Shown here piece by piece: positions 52,119-61,873 of a stretch of 64,000 bases of DNA. The stretch comes from Anaerolineae bacterium. Lineage in GTDB: Bacteria > Chloroflexota > Anaerolineae > Aggregatilineales > UBA2796. Location: positions 62,001 to 126,000 of the forward strand of contig JAHBVJ010000005.1 in NCBI GenBank assembly GCA_019637615.1, in the 5' to 3' direction. The number at the start of each line of letters is the position of its first letter. Position 1 is the stretch's first letter. A model generated the notes under the pieces. It was not told where the DNA came from. It worked only from the letters and a program-made list of their open reading frames with translations, and searched no databases. The translations under genes and the position numbers were made by a program.

Positions 52119-53114
52119 TCAGTGACGGTCAGCAATCGCCTGAATGGCATTCAGTTCGTCAGCCGTAAAGGCCAGCGTCTTGAGCGAGGCCACACAATCG
52201 TCGATCTGCGCGACTGAACTCGCGCCGATGAGCGCCGAGGTGACCGTCTGATGACGCAGCACCCACGCGATTGCCATCTGCGCAAGCGACTGCCCGCGTG
52301 CCTTGGCGATCTCGTTCAGATCGTTGATCTGCTGCTGTCGTTCGGGCGTGATCTTATCGGGTTTCAAAAAGCCGTGCGGCTTCGAGGCGCGTGAGCCTTC
52401 GGGAATGCCGCGCAGATACTTATCCGATAACAAACCTTGTGCCAGCGGCGAAAAGACGATGCAGCCGACGCCCTCTTGCGCCAACACATCCAGCAGACCA
52501 CCCTCGATCCAGCGGTCAAAGATACTGTAATTCGGTTGGTGGATCAGGCATGGCGTGCCCAGCCGACGTAAAATCTGAGCGGCTTCCCGCGTTTGTTCGG
52601 GGCGGTAGTTCGAGATGCCCGCATACAGCGCCTTGCCTTGCCGCACGGCTTGATCGAGCGCGGACATGGTTTCTTCTAGCGGCGTGTTGGGGTCAAAGCG
52701 ATGGCTGTAGAAAATATCGACGTACTCTAGCCCCATCCGTTTTAGGCTCTGGTCGAGGCTAGACAGCAGATATTTGCGCGATCCCCACTCACCATAGGGG
52801 CCAGCCCACATGTGATAGCCCGCCTTGCTAGAGATGATCAACTCGTCGCGGTAGGGCAAGAAATCTTGCTTGAGCAACCGACCGAAATTCTCTTCGGCAG
52901 AACCGGGTGGCGGGCCATAATTGTTGGCGAGATCAAAGTGCGTGATACCGAGATCGAAAGCGCGGCGCAGCATGGCGCGGGCATTTTCGAGCGTATCCAC
53001 GCCGCCGAAGTTGTGCCATAAGCCGAGCGACACCGCTGGCAGCAGCAGTCCGCTGCGCCCGGTACGCCGATAAGTCATCGCTTCATAGCGCTGTGGTAAC
53101 GGCAAATAGGTCAT
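52119..53114 (-). CDS. yghZ: Aldo/keto reductase, L-glyceraldehyde-3-phosphate reductase type (YghZ-like)
   Basis: 331 residues. The start MTYLPLPQRYEAMTYRRTGR and SLGLWHNFGGVDTLE, FDLANNYGPPPGSAEENFGR are characteristic of the YghZ/Gpr branch of the AKR14 group. Catalytic Asp, Tyr, Lys and His are in FDLANNYG, SSKAGY and FYSHRF; NADPH binding follows in LAQGLLSDKYL and LIGASSVAQI. The enzyme reduces L-glyceraldehyde-3-phosphate and methylglyoxal-type aldehydes in the cytoplasm. aggag precedes the ATG. Convergent with the CIS operon and unlikely to be part of it. Confidence 0.92.
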   Translation of the reverse strand: MTYLPLPQRYEAMTYRRTGRSGLLLPAVSLGLWHNFGGVDTLENARAMLRRAFDLGITHFDLANNYGPPPGSAEENFGRLLKQDFLPYRDELIISSKAGYHMWAGPYGEWGSRKYLLSSLDQSLKRMGLEYVDIFYSHRFDPNTPLEETMSALDQAVRQGKALYAGISNYRPEQTREAAQILRRLGTPCLIHQPNYSIFDRWIEGGLLDVLAQEGVGCIVFSPLAQGLLSDKYLRGIPEGSRASKPHGFLKPDKITPERQQQINDLNEIAKARGQSLAQMAIAWVLRHQTVTSALIGASSVAQIDDCVASLKTLAFTADELNAIQAIADRH

Positions 53115-53183
53115 TTGGGGGTACTCCTAAGTATGAACAGTAGATCATCTTGTGAAGCATCGTGATCTACTGACTGCGCCAGT

Positions 53184-54152
53184 CTAAAAATCGATGTCGA
53201 TGTTGTTGGCGTCTAAAACAGCTCTGACTTCTTCGCGGCTAGGCATAGCGCGTCCTGTGCCGAGCTTTTGAACTTTGGCGGCTCCGGCGGCGTTGGCAAG
53301 CTGCGCACGTTCCAACAGCGGTAAGCCGAGCAGTGAGGCGTAGATGAAGGTGGCGTTGAAGCAGTCGCCCGCGCCGACCAGATCGCGCATCGGCACGTTG
53401 AAGGCGGGTACATCGAGGACTTCTATATCTGTGCCTTCGGCGTTGCGCGAAATCACGCGGCAGCCTTCGCCGCCACGCTTGACGACGACCAACTGCACGC
53501 CCGACTCGATCAGCATCCGGTATGCCTCTTCGCCTGTTTTGCCCGTCGCGATGTTGGGGAGTTCATGTTCCGTGCTCAGGATCGCGTAAGCATGACGCCG
53601 CATTCTCTCGCGTAGTTCTTCCGGCACGGCAGTGATCGCTGGCCCCACATCGAACCAAACGGGGCGGTGCGATGCAAAAGCATACTCCAACAGCGGCGTG
53701 ATCTGCGGTTCACACAACGTGTAGCCTTGCATGAACAGCGCGTCCGCTTCATCCACGATGCGCTTGGCTTCCCGCGTCAGGTTGACCGGATTACCTTTGC
53801 CGCCACGCCAGATATAGGTGAATTTGCCTGTATTTGGCTCCATCAACACGAGCACTACGGTCGTGACCGATTCTGGCTCCACGAGAACGCCATCGGCGTT
53901 AATGCGCTCGCGTTGCAAGATTTCCAGCACTTCACGCCCGTACAGGTCATCGCCCAGTGGCCCGGTCGCGAATACGTTGACATCTTTCGCGCCGATCCGC
54001 CGTCCTGCGATCAAGAAGTTAGATGCGCCGCCCGGTTCCACGACATGCCAAGGCACTTCGATTGATGTGCCAGCCTCAACGGGCAGCGGCACGGGCATTA
54101 CAAGGTCAACGGTCAAATCTCCGACTGCGACGATATTCATTTTGTAAGCCAT
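53184..54152 (-). CDS. PfkB-family carbohydrate kinase
   Basis: 322 residues. Ribokinase-fold signatures: VGDLTVDLVMPVPLPVE at the start, GGASNFLIAGRRIGAKDVNV, GPLGDDLYG, and the C-terminal DLVGAGDCFNATFIYA with the catalytic Asp, followed by NAAGAAKVQKLGTGRAMPS, which matches ribokinase-like sugar kinases. Substrate unknown. It lies 69 bp upstream of the aldo/keto reductase on the same strand, so the two may be cotranscribed in sugar handling. It is not closely similar to the other PfkB gene at 2450. Confidence 0.9.
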   Translation of the reverse strand: MAYKMNIVAVGDLTVDLVMPVPLPVEAGTSIEVPWHVVEPGGASNFLIAGRRIGAKDVNVFATGPLGDDLYGREVLEILQRERINADGVLVEPESVTTVVLVLMEPNTGKFTYIWRGGKGNPVNLTREAKRIVDEADALFMQGYTLCEPQITPLLEYAFASHRPVWFDVGPAITAVPEELRERMRRHAYAILSTEHELPNIATGKTGEEAYRMLIESGVQLVVVKRGGEGCRVISRNAEGTDIEVLDVPAFNVPMRDLVGAGDCFNATFIYASLLGLPLLERAQLANAAGAAKVQKLGTGRAMPSREEVRAVLDANNIDIDF

Positions 54153-54227
54153 GTGAGATCACTTTCAGGAGTATGAACGATAAAACGGACAATTATAAGT
54201 AGTTTGTGTAAAGCCGATGATAAAAAC

Positions 54228-54812
54228 TCATAACAGATACGCCCAGAACAGCGCGATCTCCTCGATGCCCTCGGCGTTGTCGTAGAGCGCTTCGTTCAGG
54301 CCGACAATCTGGCAGCCCATCCGCTCGTAAAAACGGCACGCGGCGACATTGGTGTTTTGCGTCTCGATCATGATAGCGCGGACGCCAATTTGCTTGGCGA
54401 AGTCCCGCGCACGGTGCCACAGCCGCCGTCCGATGCCGTTGTTGCGGTAGTCGAGATCGACCATTAGATTCCACACGAACAGCGTGTTGTTCCAGTAGTG
54501 AATCTCGACATCAAGCAGCCCGACGAGCAGCCCTTCATAGTCTGCCACGCGCTGATACGTGTCATCGGGGTGCAGTAAGCGTTCGCGGATGTTGGCCTGG
54601 TTCTCCTCATCGAAATCGTACAGCGTACCTTTGTCAAAAGGCTGTTGCAGCGGACGTTCGGTGAGCTGCCAGCCGCGCGTAATGCCTTCGCCTTGATGCT
54701 CCACCGCCAGAATGCTATTGGATTTATAGGTCGGGCGGATCGACGGCAATTTTTCGATGTCAGCTTCCGTCAGGGCGCGTATTTCGATGGTTGGGACGTA
54801 AGGTAGGATCAT
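54228..54812 (-). CDS. GNAT N-acetyltransferase, streptothricin-acetyltransferase-like
   Basis: 194 residues. The acetyl-CoA-binding motif A is LMVDLDYRNNGIGRRLWHRA, motif B VAACRFYERMGCQIVG; the C-terminal EEIALFWAYLL is the ending typical of the Sat/YyaR branch that acetylates streptothricin. Whether this protein confers resistance is unknown, since the branch also holds enzymes with other amine substrates. No clear ribosome site. Stand-alone between short gaps. Confidence 0.85.
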   Translation of the reverse strand: MILPYVPTIEIRALTEADIEKLPSIRPTYKSNSILAVEHQGEGITRGWQLTERPLQQPFDKGTLYDFDEENQANIRERLLHPDDTYQRVADYEGLLVGLLDVEIHYWNNTLFVWNLMVDLDYRNNGIGRRLWHRARDFAKQIGVRAIMIETQNTNVAACRFYERMGCQIVGLNEALYDNAEGIEEIALFWAYLL

Positions 54813-54870
54813 GAGCTTGGTTCTATGCTAGATAGCGTGGGTGACGACAGCACCACACGCGCTGGACGAA

Positions 54871-55710
54871 CTAGTGTTTGGCGATCCACTGCCGGATGTC
54901 GTTGAGTACCGTCACCTTTTCCGGTTCGTTGAGTATTTCGTGATACAGACCGTCATAGATTTTCTTGGTCTTATCGGTGCTGCTCACGCCATCATAAATC
55001 CACTCGGCGCACTGCGGGCCGATCAATTTATCCGCGCCACCGTGCAGGATCAGGATCGGGCGCTCGATCTTGCCCAAATTTTGTCGGCACGTTTGCCCCG
55101 CATCGTACAACTCGACGGCGGTGCGGGCGGGGATTTTGCCGCGAAAGACATATGGATCGCCATCATACGCCTTAACAACGGCGGGATCTTTCGAGATTAT
55201 GGACGATGCAAGTTGACTCACGCCGAAGGTAGGCACGATGCTGGCGACTTGCCGCAGGATTCCACGTACTAAGCCGGACACATCGGCACCAATGTCCAGC
55301 GCCGCGCCGGATGTAATGATGCCGCTGACGGGCGGCGCATAGCGAATCATATAGGAGAGCGTCAACAGCCCGCCGACGCTGTGCCCCACCATGTACAAGG
55401 GGACAGCACGCCAAGCCGGGTTCAGGCCGCGCACGACAAGGTGCAAATCATCGACAGACGTTTGGAATTTATCGAAGTAGCCGAACTGTTTGCCTTTGCT
55501 GCGCCCGTGCCCGCGCTGATCAAAACCCGTGACAATGAACCCATCTTTGGTGAAAAACTCGGCAACGTGGTTATAGCGCCCCATGTGTTCAGCGTACCCG
55601 TGCGAAAGTACAATCACGCCTTTGGGCGTCGTGACCGAGTCAGGCAGCCATGTTTGGGTGGAAAGGACAGTGCCATCCGATGCTGTAAGTGTATTGGTTT
55701 GAACTTTCAT
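54871..55710 (-). CDS. Alpha/beta hydrolase, monoacylglycerol-lipase-like (Hydrolase_4)
   Basis: 279 residues from the ATG at 55710; the frame extends 41 codons upstream but without family similarity. The serine-aminopeptidase S33/Hydrolase_4 pattern is complete: GVIVLSHGYAEHMGRYNHVA, FDQRGHGRSKG, nucleophile GHSVGG with Ser111, acid HGGADKLIGP, and histidine GLYHEILNEPEK. These enzymes cleave monoglycerides or lysophospholipids at the membrane surface. Divergent from the next hydrolase with a 106-bp shared promoter region. Confidence 0.9.
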   Translation of the reverse strand: MKVQTNTLTASDGTVLSTQTWLPDSVTTPKGVIVLSHGYAEHMGRYNHVAEFFTKDGFIVTGFDQRGHGRSKGKQFGYFDKFQTSVDDLHLVVRGLNPAWRAVPLYMVGHSVGGLLTLSYMIRYAPPVSGIITSGAALDIGADVSGLVRGILRQVASIVPTFGVSQLASSIISKDPAVVKAYDGDPYVFRGKIPARTAVELYDAGQTCRQNLGKIERPILILHGGADKLIGPQCAEWIYDGVSSTDKTKKIYDGLYHEILNEPEKVTVLNDIRQWIAKH

Positions 55711-55757
55711 AGAATTTTTTCGACCGAAGAATGGAGGAACAAAATCTTCACTGATGA

Positions 55758-55776
55758 TACAATGGTGGATATTGTA
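55758..55776. promoter_or_regulatory. Small inverted repeat between divergent hydrolases
   Basis: TACAAT and ATTGTA (6-bp arms, 7-nt centre) form a dyad in the 106-bp region between two divergent hydrolase genes. It could be an operator, or the ATTGTA arm might belong to a -10 box. Weak evidence. Confidence 0.3.
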
Positions 55777-55816
55777 CATTGCCAGTGAGCGAAAATAAAC
55801 CGATAAAACAAACCCT

Positions 55817-56668
55817 ATGACAATTCCCGTCAATTTGCATTATACAGAGCAGGGCAGTGGTACGCCGCTCGTTCTGCTGCACGGCTTCCCCTTCAGCAGC
55901 GCCATTTGGCGCGAACAACTAGCCCGCCTGAGTGATCAATACCGCGTGATTACGCCGGATTTGCGCGGACACGGACGCAGTCCCGCTACCGACGATGTGT
56001 ACAGCATGGAGTTGCTGGCTGCCGACGTGATCGCCTTGCTGGATACACTCAATATCGAACAAGCCGTCATCATGGGTCACAGCATGGGTGGCTACGTGAC
56101 GTTGGCACTCGCACGCCGCGCCCCAGAGCGCCTGATCGCGCTAGGGCTGATCGGATCACAAGCCGCCGCTGATACGGATGAAGCCCGCAAGAAACGCTTC
56201 GAGCTGATCGAGGCGGTGACCAAGCAAGGCAGTCAAGCGGTGTCGGAGGCGATGATGCCGCGTTTGTTCGCGCCAATCGAGCAGGAAGATGAGACGATCA
56301 AGGAGCAAGTCAACGCGCTGATGCTGTCCATCAAACCTGCTGTGCTGATCAATACGATCAGAGGGTTAGCGGCGCGTCACGATTCCACTGCATTGCTATC
56401 CGGCTTTGAACTGCCTGTGCTGATCATAGCTGGCGATAAAGACGCGATCATCCCGCTAGAAAATTCGGAGATGTTGGCGACCCTGCCGACGCACTGCACA
56501 TTAGCCACCATCGAGAATGGGGGGCACATGATGATGTTGGAGCAACCACAGGCGACAACCTTGGCGATCCGGCAGTTCATGGATGAAATTCAAGCGCAGC
56601 TTGACGCGCTGGCAGACGCGATGAACAACCCGGAGACTCCACCAGAAAGCGACCCCGCTGTAGAGTAA
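55817..56668 (+). CDS. Alpha/beta hydrolase
   Basis: 283 residues. Catalytic features: oxyanion strand LVLLHGFPFSSAIW, DLRGHGRS, nucleophile GHSMGG with Ser89, acid AGDKDAII, histidine NGGHMMMLEQP. It belongs to the broad AB_hydrolase_1 group (enol-lactonase/BioH/haloperoxidase-like). The last 25 residues (EIQAQLDALADAMNNP onward) are an acidic tail outside the fold. Substrate unknown. It ends at a good terminator. Confidence 0.9.
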   Translation: MTIPVNLHYTEQGSGTPLVLLHGFPFSSAIWREQLARLSDQYRVITPDLRGHGRSPATDDVYSMELLAADVIALLDTLNIEQAVIMGHSMGGYVTLALARRAPERLIALGLIGSQAAADTDEARKKRFELIEAVTKQGSQAVSEAMMPRLFAPIEQEDETIKEQVNALMLSIKPAVLINTIRGLAARHDSTALLSGFELPVLIIAGDKDAIIPLENSEMLATLPTHCTLATIENGGHMMMLEQPQATTLAIRQFMDEIQAQLDALADAMNNPETPPESDPAVE

Positions 56669-56700
56669 CGTTTGTCTGCTGTTTCTCCATAGAAATCCCA

Positions 56701-56735
56701 AAAGAACCCGCTGCTGTTCGCAACGGGTTCTTTTT
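56701..56735 (+). terminator. Rho-independent terminator
   Basis: A perfect 10-bp stem (56701-56710 with 56724-56733) ending in ttttt lies 33 nt after the hydrolase stop. The A-run at its left side gives a short U-tract in the opposite direction too, so it can serve the convergent 938-residue gene. Confidence 0.85.
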
Positions 56736-56783
56736 CGTTCAAGCGGTGTAGGCCAGCAGATTCACTCCACTGGCTTACCGGGG

Positions 56784-59600
56784 CTATTGGTTCGGTACGA
56801 AGGGCGGCGCGGACTCACCTGTGCTGCCGAGACCGCCCGGCATTCCCCAATAACCGCCCAAGGGGAGATCGTTAGCGCTTCCGTACACGAAGTCGAGATC
56901 AGCGAAGCCCGTCGTCAGGCTGTTCCTGAGATAAGTCAAGCCGCTGCTGCTGCGGTACACACCCACGCCACTCCGTCCGTCACCATTCCAGTCACCGGCA
57001 AACGGTTTGTCGCCCGTGATGCCGAAGGTAAGCTGATAATCTGCGAATACCGAGCAACTGCAAAGCTGATCCGTTAGATAGAAGGTGCCGTTAGAAGGAC
57101 GATAGACACCGGGGGTATCCTTGCCATCGCCGTTCCAGTCGCCTGCTACGCCGATGTCACCCGCGATCCCGAACACCATCGTGAAATCGGCGGGGCCAGC
57201 AGTCAGGCTGTTCTTCAGATAGATCAGGCCGTTAGATGGACGGTATACGCCCACACCGTCCTTGCCATCACCATCCCAATCGCCTGCCAGCGGTTGGTCG
57301 CCCGGATTGCCGAGCAAGATGGTATAGGTGTATCCGGCGGGGTTATTGGTGCTATCCGTAAGGTAGAACTTGCCCGTGGAGATTTGATAGACACCGGGGG
57401 TATCAAGGCCGTCGCCATTCCAATCCCCGCTGATAGGCAAGTAATTTTCGCCCGCTGTGCCAAGCAGAATGATGCTATCCGCAACGCCAGTCGAGTTCGA
57501 GTTGCGCAGATAGAAGGTGTTGTTAGTCGGACGGAACACGCCGATGGTATCCGTGAATCCGGGCAGCGGTGTCGCGGTGCTGGTCGGCGTCACGGACGGC
57601 GTGTTCGTGATGGTGTACGTCGCGGTACTGGTCGGCGTATCCGTTGGTGTATAAGTCGCTGTCGCCGTAGACGTGGCGGTGGGCGTCGAAGTCGGTGTAT
57701 CCGTCGGCGTGTTGGTCGCCGTATCGGTGGGCGTCGCGGTATTGGTGGCAGTCGCTGTCGCCGTAAACGTTGCAGTTGGCGTGGAGGTGGGGGTATTTGT
57801 CGGCGTATAAGTCGCCGTGAAGGTACTGGTCGGTGTGTTGGTGGCAGTCGCCGTCGCCGTAAACGTTGGTGTTGCAGTGAAGGTGGGCGTTGGCGTCGAA
57901 GTCGGCGTATCTGTCGGCGTATAAGTCGCCGTGAAGGTGCTGGTCGGTGTGTTGGTAGCGGTTGCCGTCGCCGTAAACGTTGGTGTCGCGGTGGAAGTGG
58001 GCGTTGATGTAGAGGTCGGCGTATCTGTCGGCGTATAAGTCGCTGTGAACGTGCTCGTCGAGGTCGGCGTGTTGGTTGCCGTATTTGTCGAGGTCGCTGT
58101 ATACGTTGAAGTCGCTGTCGCCGTGTTGGTACTGGTTGGCGTGTTACTAGGTGTATCCGTGACTGTCGGGGTAAATGTCGCCGTGCTGGTCAGCGTTGGC
58201 GTTGGCGTGTTCGTGCGCGTCGCCGTTGGCGTACTCGTCGCCGTATTGGTTGAGGTAGGCGTGTTGGATGGCGTCGGCGTCGGCACTGGTGTATTGAAGT
58301 GCATCACGAAGATGTCCCAGTCCGAAGCGCCGGAAGCTGCTTTATAGTTGCTCCATGTCGTGATGACGTTGCCGCCGTTGGTGATCGCCATGAACGGCGC
58401 GGTTGAGCCATTGCCGACATTGCTGAACACAAGCCCGTTGGCAGACCCTAAGCCTTCCCACGCCGAGCCGTTGAAGCGCTGGACATAGTTGCTGCCAAAG
58501 GTGCCGTTGTAATCACTCCAACTCACGTAAAGGTAGTTATCTGCCGGACTTACAACGGGGACAGAGAAAGTACCACCTGTTCCTGCCGACAGCGTACCCG
58601 TCCCGACGTTCACCCATGCCGAGCCGTTATAGGTTTTGATGAAGATCTGATTTTCGTTCCACGTGACGTAGAGTTTACCCGTTGAGTCAAAAGCGATATG
58701 TGGGTTGAAGGCGAACGTAGATGAGTTGCTGATGCCATTGCCGCTGGCGGAACCTGCCAATTCGATCCACGAGGAGCCATTGTAGCAGCGTAGGAATGTT
58801 TGATCGGAAGTCGGGAGTGCTGCATCCCACACCACACAGGGTTGATTGGTCACCGGATTGACGCGAATGAAGGGAGATACATCGCTGTTGCCCGTGATAT
58901 TGTGGATGCCCGTGCCGCTGCCGGAACCTGTGCCGACCTCGACCCACGAATTTGACCCGCTATCATAGCGACGGACGTAAATCCGGCTCCCGCTGGCGGT
59001 GCTTTGCCGCCATGCCACATAAATATCGCCCGCTGCGGAAATCGCAATCGAGGGGCTGAGGGAGTTGCGATTGGGATTGAGCACCGAGTGATTGCTGATG
59101 CCCGATCCCGTCGCGGAGCCGCCTAACCCCACCCACGAGGTGCCGTTGAAGTATTTCAGGTAAATCTCGTCGCGCGTGTCTACTGGCGCTTGCTCACGAT
59201 ACGCCACATAGGGTCGATTGTTCACCGGATTGACGGCAAGCGCTGGCTCTGAGGCCGATTTGGCACTGGCAGAAAATCCGCTGCCGGATGCTGATCCCGA
59301 CCCGATTTCGTTCCATGTCGAGCCATTAAAGGTTTTGGCATAGAGTTGATAAGTTATTGTGGTCGGAACGTAATATTCCCACACCACGTAGGGTGTGCCG
59401 CTGGAATCGACCGCCACTTCGGGGTTCTGATGGCTCGATGAATTCGGTGCTGCGCCACTGATCCCGTCCGTGGCGGGGTTACTTGAATTGGTGCCAACAT
59501 CTTGCCATGTACCAGAGACAATGGCGAATACCGTCAAGATTGGCATGAGAGCAACGATGAGGGATAGGATAATGCTGCCTAGAATAACTAACCGCCGCAT
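56784..59600 (-). CDS. Secreted TPT-linker protein with GDWNGDG repeats
   Basis: 938 residues, agga upstream of the ATG. A signal peptide covers residues 1-27 ([19 protein letters not shown]). Residues about 30-430 form repeated units with [21 protein letters not shown] and PYVVWEY-type strands, a beta-propeller or sialidase-like repeat. About 435-685 is a Thr/Pro/Ser/Ala linker. About 690-925 has five repeats around GDWNGDGxDxxGVYR with FYLTD/YLRNS strands, resembling FG-GAP/VCBS-type calcium-binding repeats. No membrane anchor or sorting signal at the end, so it is likely released or non-covalently attached. The linker style matches the surface protein at the left edge. Confidence 0.85.
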   Translation of the reverse strand: MRRLVILGSIILSLIVALMPILTVFAIVSGTWQDVGTNSSNPATDGISGAAPNSSSHQNPEVAVDSSGTPYVVWEYYVPTTITYQLYAKTFNGSTWNEIGSGSASGSGFSASAKSASEPALAVNPVNNRPYVAYREQAPVDTRDEIYLKYFNGTSWVGLGGSATGSGISNHSVLNPNRNSLSPSIAISAAGDIYVAWRQSTASGSRIYVRRYDSGSNSWVEVGTGSGSGTGIHNITGNSDVSPFIRVNPVTNQPCVVWDAALPTSDQTFLRCYNGSSWIELAGSASGNGISNSSTFAFNPHIAFDSTGKLYVTWNENQIFIKTYNGSAWVNVGTGTLSAGTGGTFSVPVVSPADNYLYVSWSDYNGTFGSNYVQRFNGSAWEGLGSANGLVFSNVGNGSTAPFMAITNGGNVITTWSNYKAASGASDWDIFVMHFNTPVPTPTPSNTPTSTNTATSTPTATRTNTPTPTLTSTATFTPTVTDTPSNTPTSTNTATATSTYTATSTNTATNTPTSTSTFTATYTPTDTPTSTSTPTSTATPTFTATATATNTPTSTFTATYTPTDTPTSTPTPTFTATPTFTATATATNTPTSTFTATYTPTNTPTSTPTATFTATATATNTATPTDTATNTPTDTPTSTPTATSTATATYTPTDTPTSTATYTITNTPSVTPTSTATPLPGFTDTIGVFRPTNNTFYLRNSNSTGVADSIILLGTAGENYLPISGDWNGDGLDTPGVYQISTGKFYLTDSTNNPAGYTYTILLGNPGDQPLAGDWDGDGKDGVGVYRPSNGLIYLKNSLTAGPADFTMVFGIAGDIGVAGDWNGDGKDTPGVYRPSNGTFYLTDQLCSCSVFADYQLTFGITGDKPFAGDWNGDGRSGVGVYRSSSGLTYLRNSLTTGFADLDFVYGSANDLPLGGYWGMPGGLGSTGESAPPFVPNQ

Positions 59601-59825
59601 ATCGTTACTCCTTTTGAGAGTTTCTAAATGTTAAGTATTTTCAATTCTAGACTGATCACCAACATTAGAACTTACCTCGTGAATTAAAGAAAGGTTTTTC
59701 CTAGAATATTCGGCCTTTTGTTAGACAATCCATATGCAGTTGTTGCGTTACACATCCAACATAGATAATTTACAGTTAGGCCGTAGGATGGTGGTGTTTT
59801 CACTTTCGGTTAGGAGAAACGGTCT

Positions 59826-60770
59826 ATGCTACGCAAAAACCTATCGATGCTGCTGGCGTTGATGATCGCGGTTGGCAGTATAGTGTTAGCGACCCCTGTG
59901 AGCGCCCAGCAATCTGCGTGTCAACTCGCCAAGACGACCATCATGACTGGCATCACTAGAACTTCAATCATGTCGGACGGTGTCGAGCGTCCCTTCATCC
60001 TATTCGTGCCGACGGGCTACACACAGACGAGCGATCCTGTGCCGCTGGTGTTCAGCTTACACGGCTTGGGATCGAACGCGACGGAGGAGATGAATTACAC
60101 GCGATGGAATCCGGTGGCGGAAGCCAACACATTCATCATGGTATATCCAGATGGGACGAACAGTCCGCGCCAATGGAATGCCTACGATGGGCGTACGAGG
60201 CTGCGGAAAACGAGCGATGCTGACGATGTGCAATTCTTTCGCGATTTGATCAGCTATATGCAAACCAACTACTGCATCGATCCGGCGCGCCTTTACGTGA
60301 ACGGGATTTCCAACGGCGGCGCGATGACCGTGCGCCTAGCGTGCGCATTGAACGACCAGTTGGCGGCAGTGGCGACGGTCGCGGCGGCGGTGGTGCGCAC
60401 ACAGGTTTGTACGCCGCCCGCACCGATCCCGCTGATGGAATTTCATGGCACGAAGGATACATTTGTCCCCTACGATCAACCGCGCGGGTTGTTCCCACCT
60501 GTGAAAGAATGGACACATGATTGGGCTGTGGCGAACGGCTGCGATGCGACGCCGCTAACTTTGCCGACTCAGGGCGAGGTCAGTGGCGAGGAATATCAGC
60601 ACTGTACGAATAATGCGAACGTGATCCTATACACCATCGAGGGCGGCGGGCATACGTGGCCCGGTACGAAGGCGCATCTGCTGGTGGAACAAACGCTAGG
60701 CTACACGACGCAGGACATCGACGCGACGGCGACGATGTGGCAGTTTTTCGTCGCACATCCACGACAGTGA
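59826..60770 (+). CDS. Secreted poly(3-hydroxybutyrate) depolymerase/feruloyl-esterase-like enzyme
   Basis: 314 residues, ggaga eight bases before the ATG. Signal peptide with cleavage near Ala27 (LATPVSA|QQS). LpqC/PHB-depolymerase family features: PLVFSLHGLGSNA (oxyanion region), FIMVYPDGTN, nucleophile NGISNGGAM with Ser162, acid EFHGTKDTFVPYD and histidine EGGGHTWPG. Acts outside the cell on polyester or aromatic esters. The convergent IclR-type gene next door often controls catabolic genes but no operator was found before this gene. Confidence 0.9.
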   Translation: MLRKNLSMLLALMIAVGSIVLATPVSAQQSACQLAKTTIMTGITRTSIMSDGVERPFILFVPTGYTQTSDPVPLVFSLHGLGSNATEEMNYTRWNPVAEANTFIMVYPDGTNSPRQWNAYDGRTRLRKTSDADDVQFFRDLISYMQTNYCIDPARLYVNGISNGGAMTVRLACALNDQLAAVATVAAAVVRTQVCTPPAPIPLMEFHGTKDTFVPYDQPRGLFPPVKEWTHDWAVANGCDATPLTLPTQGEVSGEEYQHCTNNANVILYTIEGGGHTWPGTKAHLLVEQTLGYTTQDIDATATMWQFFVAHPRQ

Positions 60771-60778
60771 CGACTTCA

Positions 60779-61624
60779 TCAGCCAGTCGGCGGCGGTAGT
60801 TTGATCGGCGCGACATAACCGAGCTGACGGGATAACGTCTGCGTGGCGCGGACGACAGCAGTAGACAGGTGATGCAGATGATCGAGCGGAAGGCGGTAGG
60901 CTGGCCCCGCTACGCTCATCGCGCCGATGACCCGTTTGCTGCTGTCAAAGATGGGCGCAGCGACACAACGCGTCCCGTCATCAATCTCGCGATCATCGAT
61001 GGCGTAGCCCTGTTCTCGAATTCGCCCTAATTCCTCTTGCAGAGCATCTACCTCGGTGATGGTGTTGATGGCATAGGCTTTGAGCGGCGTCATTTCCCGG
61101 ATCAGCGCTTGGCAGTCGGCAATGTTCAGTTGGGCGAGGATGGCTTTGCCCATCGCGGAACAATGCAAAGGCAGGCGCGTCCCGATGCTGGAGCGGAGCT
61201 GCATGAAAACAGGCGATTGAATCGTCTGCAAACTCTCTTCCTTGCCGATGTAGAGGATTTCGGTGCCTTCCAAGATCGAGAGATTGGCGGTTTCGTTGGA
61301 GAGCGTGCAGAGTTCGTGCAGATGGGGACGGGCGAGGTCGGGTAAGTTGATGCTATCCAGCACAACTTTGCCGAGGGAAATCAGTTCTGTGCCTAGCGAA
61401 TAGTTATAATTGCCATCAGTGCGCACGAACCCGCGTGACATCAGCGTTGCCAGCAGTCGATAGGTGGTCGGGCGTGACATCGCACAGGCTTTGGCGATTT
61501 CTTGCGTGGACATCGGGCGCGCATGTTTGCCCAAGCACGCCAGCACATCGAGCGCTTTGATCACCGTCCCCGATAAATTGCCGTCATTGCCGCCGCCATC
61601 GTTTAATTCGCGCTCAGTTGCCAT
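60779..61624 (-). CDS. IclR-family transcriptional regulator
   Basis: 281 residues from the ATG at 61624; a longer form would need TTG at 61651. The N-terminal winged helix (about 22-85) reads VIKALDVLACLGKHARPMST, EIAKACAMSRPTTYRLLATL. The effector domain (about 100-270) has the family landmarks LSILEGTEILYIGK, GTRLPLHCSAMGKAILAQL, REQGYAIDDREIDDGTRCVA and GAMSVAGPAYRL. IclR proteins sense small carbon compounds; the ligand is unknown. An inverted repeat 89-109 bp upstream may be its own operator. Confidence 0.92.
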   Translation of the reverse strand: MATERELNDGGGNDGNLSGTVIKALDVLACLGKHARPMSTQEIAKACAMSRPTTYRLLATLMSRGFVRTDGNYNYSLGTELISLGKVVLDSINLPDLARPHLHELCTLSNETANLSILEGTEILYIGKEESLQTIQSPVFMQLRSSIGTRLPLHCSAMGKAILAQLNIADCQALIREMTPLKAYAINTITEVDALQEELGRIREQGYAIDDREIDDGTRCVAAPIFDSSKRVIGAMSVAGPAYRLPLDHLHHLSTAVVRATQTLSRQLGYVAPIKLPPPTG

Positions 61625-61712
61625 GAAGAAGACCACTCGATGTTTTGCCAAGTAGCAAGTTGAAGTGCTTAAGCGACATGTATGGGTAGATACCTGTCAA
61701 ACATTCAACTTA

Positions 61713-61733
61713 CCTGTTCATTTGTTGAACAGG
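61713..61733. promoter_or_regulatory. Inverted repeat, candidate IclR operator
   Basis: CCTGTTCA (61713-61720) and TGAACAGG (61726-61733) are perfect reverse complements around tttgt. The site is upstream of the IclR start. A second, wider dyad (aagttgaa at 61657, ttcaactt at 61704) overlaps the same region. No other gene within 140 bp needs it. Confidence 0.5.
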
Positions 61734-61873
61734 CTTGATTCTAAGGATCGTATCCTATGTTGTCAAATTGGCATTGTCATGTAGCGGCATATCGGGAACC
61801 TTCAACAGGCGGTCATCCCTACGGCGATTATGCCCGCCCATAAAGTTCGTGCGATAGGATGCAGCGGCGGTTA

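Noticed and set aside
57550..58290. Plus-strand Val-rich and Arg-rich frames opposite the second TPT linker
   Set aside because: Antisense shadows of the low-complexity linker in the 938-residue protein.
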